A DNA stretch of 64,000 bases. Origin: Rotaria socialis. Its lineage: Eukaryota > Rotifera > Eurotatoria > Philodinida > Philodinidae. The notes under the pieces were generated by a model. That model was not told where the DNA came from. It made no database searches and was given only the letters and a program-made list of their open reading frames with translations. The position numbers were made by a program, and so were the translations under genes. The stretch is from NCBI GenBank assembly GCA_905331475.1, contig CAJNYU010002561.1, positions 1 through 64,000 of the forward strand, in the 5' to 3' direction. Shown here piece after piece: positions 60,851-64,000 of this stretch (the first letter of the stretch is position 1; every line of letters starts with the position of its first letter).

Positions 60851-63589
60851 TAACTTTTATCTTTTTTTAAATGAGCAGTTTACTACTTTTTCGGCATTCG
60901 ACTTATTTTTTTTCTATTTTATATCAAATAAATAAATATAGCGTTCAGCTGAAAATCTTCCATAAAGTGTATACATTATTTTGTAGCGTGAAAAAATATA
61001 TTTTCGATAACTATTCACCCTGTTGATCATGTTTGCACAATAATGAAACTGTTTATCATTATTTCATGACTAGTTAATAAAAAGTGGTCGTCTAATTTCT
61101 CTATAAAGACAATAGTTTTTTTCCTAGAGACAAATTAATATATATTTAATGCATCCTACTAATTATATAAAAGATTCATCTACATCTGAACCTAACTTTA
61201 GTGAGCATACGCACGAGATGAAGCTTCAGTAATAGAGTTACAACTATTTCACACTCATTCACTCGCTTTTTTACGAATTCAATTCATATAATATGTTATA
61301 AGTAGCATCTAATTAAAGATTTTCTTTTAACTTGACATCTTACATTTCTATTGATTATATTATTTACGATAAATAATCATTATCTTTACTAATCATACAA
61401 ATATAGATATTAAGAACAGCAATACTTTCAAGAACAAAATAAGATATAGACGATTGATGCTTTTTTTGTCATCAATATTTGTTGTCCTTAACATTATATA
61501 AAAAATAGATCGACTCGATTGTCGTTATAGAAACGCTATTCATGATAAGACTGTATTATTATTCTTATTACCAATGAGAAAGAAGAAAAAAGTAATATCT
61601 GACTTTGACATACAATTAACAATAGAGACCACATATCATAAGAAAGCAATATATGTTAAGGTTGTGGTTAAAATATTGACAGCACAATACAACTACTACT
61701 CATGTTGTTAAGCTTTCATTCACAAAATAATAAATTTTAACGATAAATACGTACATGAATTTTCAAAATTTTTCATATCAAACTCTTACTGGTCCTTTTA
61801 TATATCCACAAGAATATTTTCCCCTTATAGTGAGGGAAGTGTAACAAAATGAAAATAGTATGATTTTATTTTATTATTTTGGCACATAAAAATTTGTTTA
61901 CGTTTTACCGTGCGCATATATATCACTTACACGATCAATCCTTGAGTTTTTCCTATTTTAGATTTTACAACAGATCAGTTAAATATCAAACAAATAATTT
62001 ATATCTTGAATAGTTTTCTGTCATCTCAAATTAAGCAATATATAAAGTTTAGCTACATTTATGCGTACAATAAAAAGACGTTATTCATAGTTTCGTATGT
62101 AATAGGTAGTTTTTTTTCACATTTCATCAGATACATGTTCTCTAATGGTCGCTGTTTTGATAGGCATAAAATGGATAATGGGCACATATATCATGTCAAA
62201 ATTAATGACAATTAATGAGAATTGATATATGTTTTGTCATCAAAGCCTGATTGTAAATATTTGTCAATATAAAATCTAAACAACATGTGCACCGGTCGCA
62301 ACAATAAGATCAACAGATAGAAGCGAATTTAATTTCATTACAGTACAGTAGTCGTTCATTTAAAGATAATGATTATCCAATACCTAAAAGAATTAGATTT
62401 TTGTTTTTATTTATAACTGTCAATCAATTTTGATCAACTATTACTATTGATTAGATTAAATGATCATTTAAAAGTGCTGGTAAATCATGCTAATTAGCGA
62501 ACATTGAAATCTATCAACAATATATATGCCCTTAAAGTTCACAGCCAATACAGCCTTCATCAGACCTATGTTTCTGTGCTGTGAAACTCTATTATGCTGC
62601 ATAAAGCTTTAGCCAAACCAAGTAGTTGCCTGTGGTTAGTAGACTTCATCCTGTGAACGGATTTTGTTGTAAATACTTGTGTCAGGAAAAACATTGAAAT
62701 TATAATACTATCCAATCGATTGATCAAAGCCACGTTGTTAATGGTTTGTTCGATATTGAATCAGTCGGAAAAAAATCTTCAACTGAATTCAACACAGATT
62801 TTCAATTTTTGATCCAGTAAAACTTGATGAGTATATATATGCAAATATGACGGTCATTATCGATACAACTTGAGTACAATATATATTCGAATTTCATATA
62901 TCAAGTTTCTTCGATTATGAGTATCATATTAACCTATATGAATGAGTAAACAAAAATATCAAATAATTCCAAAAAATGTTTGCTTCTTCGTTTTAAGTTA
63001 TTTAGTAGCCGACAGATACTTTATTATTATTATTGTACTTGCTACTCTTCATTTTCATTCAACCTAGATGTCACTACTGTTCAGTTGATAAAAATATTAT
63101 TTTCGATAAATTCATACGAGAAAGAAAATTTGAAAATCATCACTTTAATTTAGACCATCTGATGAACTTATGTTAGAAATGAGGTGTGATTTTAAACAAG
63201 CAATATGAGTAGTAACTGTTCCTTTATTACGACCTCCGATTGAAACACTCTATATTTGGTTAGGATGTATGCTTATTTTATCAGGAATCCTTATAGAACA
63301 TTTGCATGGGCTCAATTGGTCAAACTGATTTACTTGAAAAGGTGATCGAATACATTTTGAGAAACACTCACTTGATAACTTCTCTTTACTGAAAAGGCGC
63401 GTGCTTCCAATAATCGATAATATCTTCATAATATGTGACGAGTTCTATGGCTCATTAAATTTCAATAATGATTCAGATGGTTGGAGTTGTGCTGCAAGCG
63501 AGTTGGAGATTTGAAACTAACGATGAGAGTAATAAATTCTCATACAGTACAATCATTTTCAAAAGATTTAAGGTGAAAGAGACATACTC
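60851..63589. other. Gene-poor interval, 2.7 kb, nothing recognised
   Basis: AT-rich. Poly-A signal-like AATAAA sits near 60928, just after the preceding gene. No domain-bearing frame is visible on either strand. Confidence 0.4.
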
Positions 63590-64000
63590 ATGACTTCATC
63601 AACTACATTAAGTAAGTCCTTCTACTTTAAATTTGGTCAGTACACAAGTTCTCGAATCCCAATCGATGAACTGATAAGTACACATGACATTGAAAAATAT
63701 ACAGAGCAATTCTTCGGTGAGAAATTGCCTAAAGCTCGTCATGCTCAGTTTTACTGTTGTAAAACAAGAAAATTTACTATTATCAATGACGAAGTATTAC
63801 TAAGCGAAGATAACCCATTCCTAATCGATCTCCCAAGAACTGTAAAAAACGATGATGCTGGACCAGATGATTTAGTTGTGTATATTGTTGATGACACTGA
63901 TCTTATTGCAGAATCTAGTGTACCAAAGGGTATGTAGAAGTTTTTTGAAAACAAAATCAGTAAATATTTATATTTTTTTCATTCAGAAAATACAAACTGT
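63590..64000 (+). CDS. 5' part of an unrecognised gene, cut by window end
   Basis: Exon 1 (63590-63929) starts with ATG and ends at a GTATGT donor. Exon 2 begins at 63987 after TTCAG and runs off the window (ENTNC...). The 113-residue first exon has mixed strand/helix character (SFYFKFGQYTSSRIPIDEL; ARHAQFYCCKTRKFTIINDE; DDLVVYIVDDTDLI) and no signal peptide. I do not recognise a domain. It may be the N-terminal region of a larger multi-domain protein. Confidence 0.55.

Noticed and set aside
1..64000. tRNA genes, rRNA genes, CRISPR arrays and the bdelloid spliced-leader gene
   Set aside because: I looked for their conserved sequence patterns by eye and found none. A covariance-model scan would be decisive.

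Overview
The window looks like nuclear DNA of a bdelloid rotifer (the Adineta/Rotaria kind). It is AT-rich and gene-dense, and most introns are 40-70 bases with GT-AG ends. Interstitial tracts of TGTGGG, the published bdelloid telomere unit, occur between 4.6 and 9 kb. Several genes are of kinds known to be expanded or horizontally acquired in bdelloids: an ADP-ribosyltransferase, a DKNYY-repeat secreted protein, a TIR/SAM protein relic, and a GH31 enzyme of non-animal architecture. The species assignment is inference; no ribosomal or mitochondrial marker is present.

Layout. 1-175: a U2 snRNA cut by the window edge. 0.3-2.4 kb: a short inverted-repeat transposon, then two decayed coding relics, one a TRAF/MATH domain. 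3.6-9 kb: an intact five-exon ADP-ribosyltransferase gene between two 510-base inverted repeats and telomere-like foldbacks. 10.8-11.4 kb: the secreted DKNYY gene. 13.1-16 kb: a decayed TIR/SAM gene. 16.5-21.4 kb: a GH65 PGGHG-like glucosidase and a membrane glycosyltransferase. 21.4-30.7 kb: repeat-rich, with foldbacks and a palindrome cluster. 30.7-32 kb: a second copy of the glycosyltransferase carrying a gene-conversion tract. 35.7-44.7 kb: a FRMPD-like FERM gene, an ankyrin/SOCS-box gene and a trefoil-containing GH31 glucosidase; the last two are convergent with no base between their stop codons. 45.7-50.9 kb: three small or secreted minus-strand genes, one with a Frizzled cysteine-rich domain. 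51.2-53.8 kb: an SLC22 transporter. 54.0-55.2 kb: an inverted-repeat element. 56.2-60.9 kb: a 1304-residue disordered protein with a degenerate sarcoplasmic calcium-binding-like core. 63.6 kb to the end: the start of an unrecognised gene.

Exon structures were built by hand from splice signals. In every complete multi-exon gene the summed exon length is divisible by three and the frame stays open, which supports the models. Carbohydrate enzymes are frequent here (GH65, two glycosyltransferases, GH31), and most of the rest are secreted, membrane or regulatory proteins. No operon or shared pathway is demonstrated. The regions around 3.6-9 kb and 20-32 kb carry the least ordinary structure.
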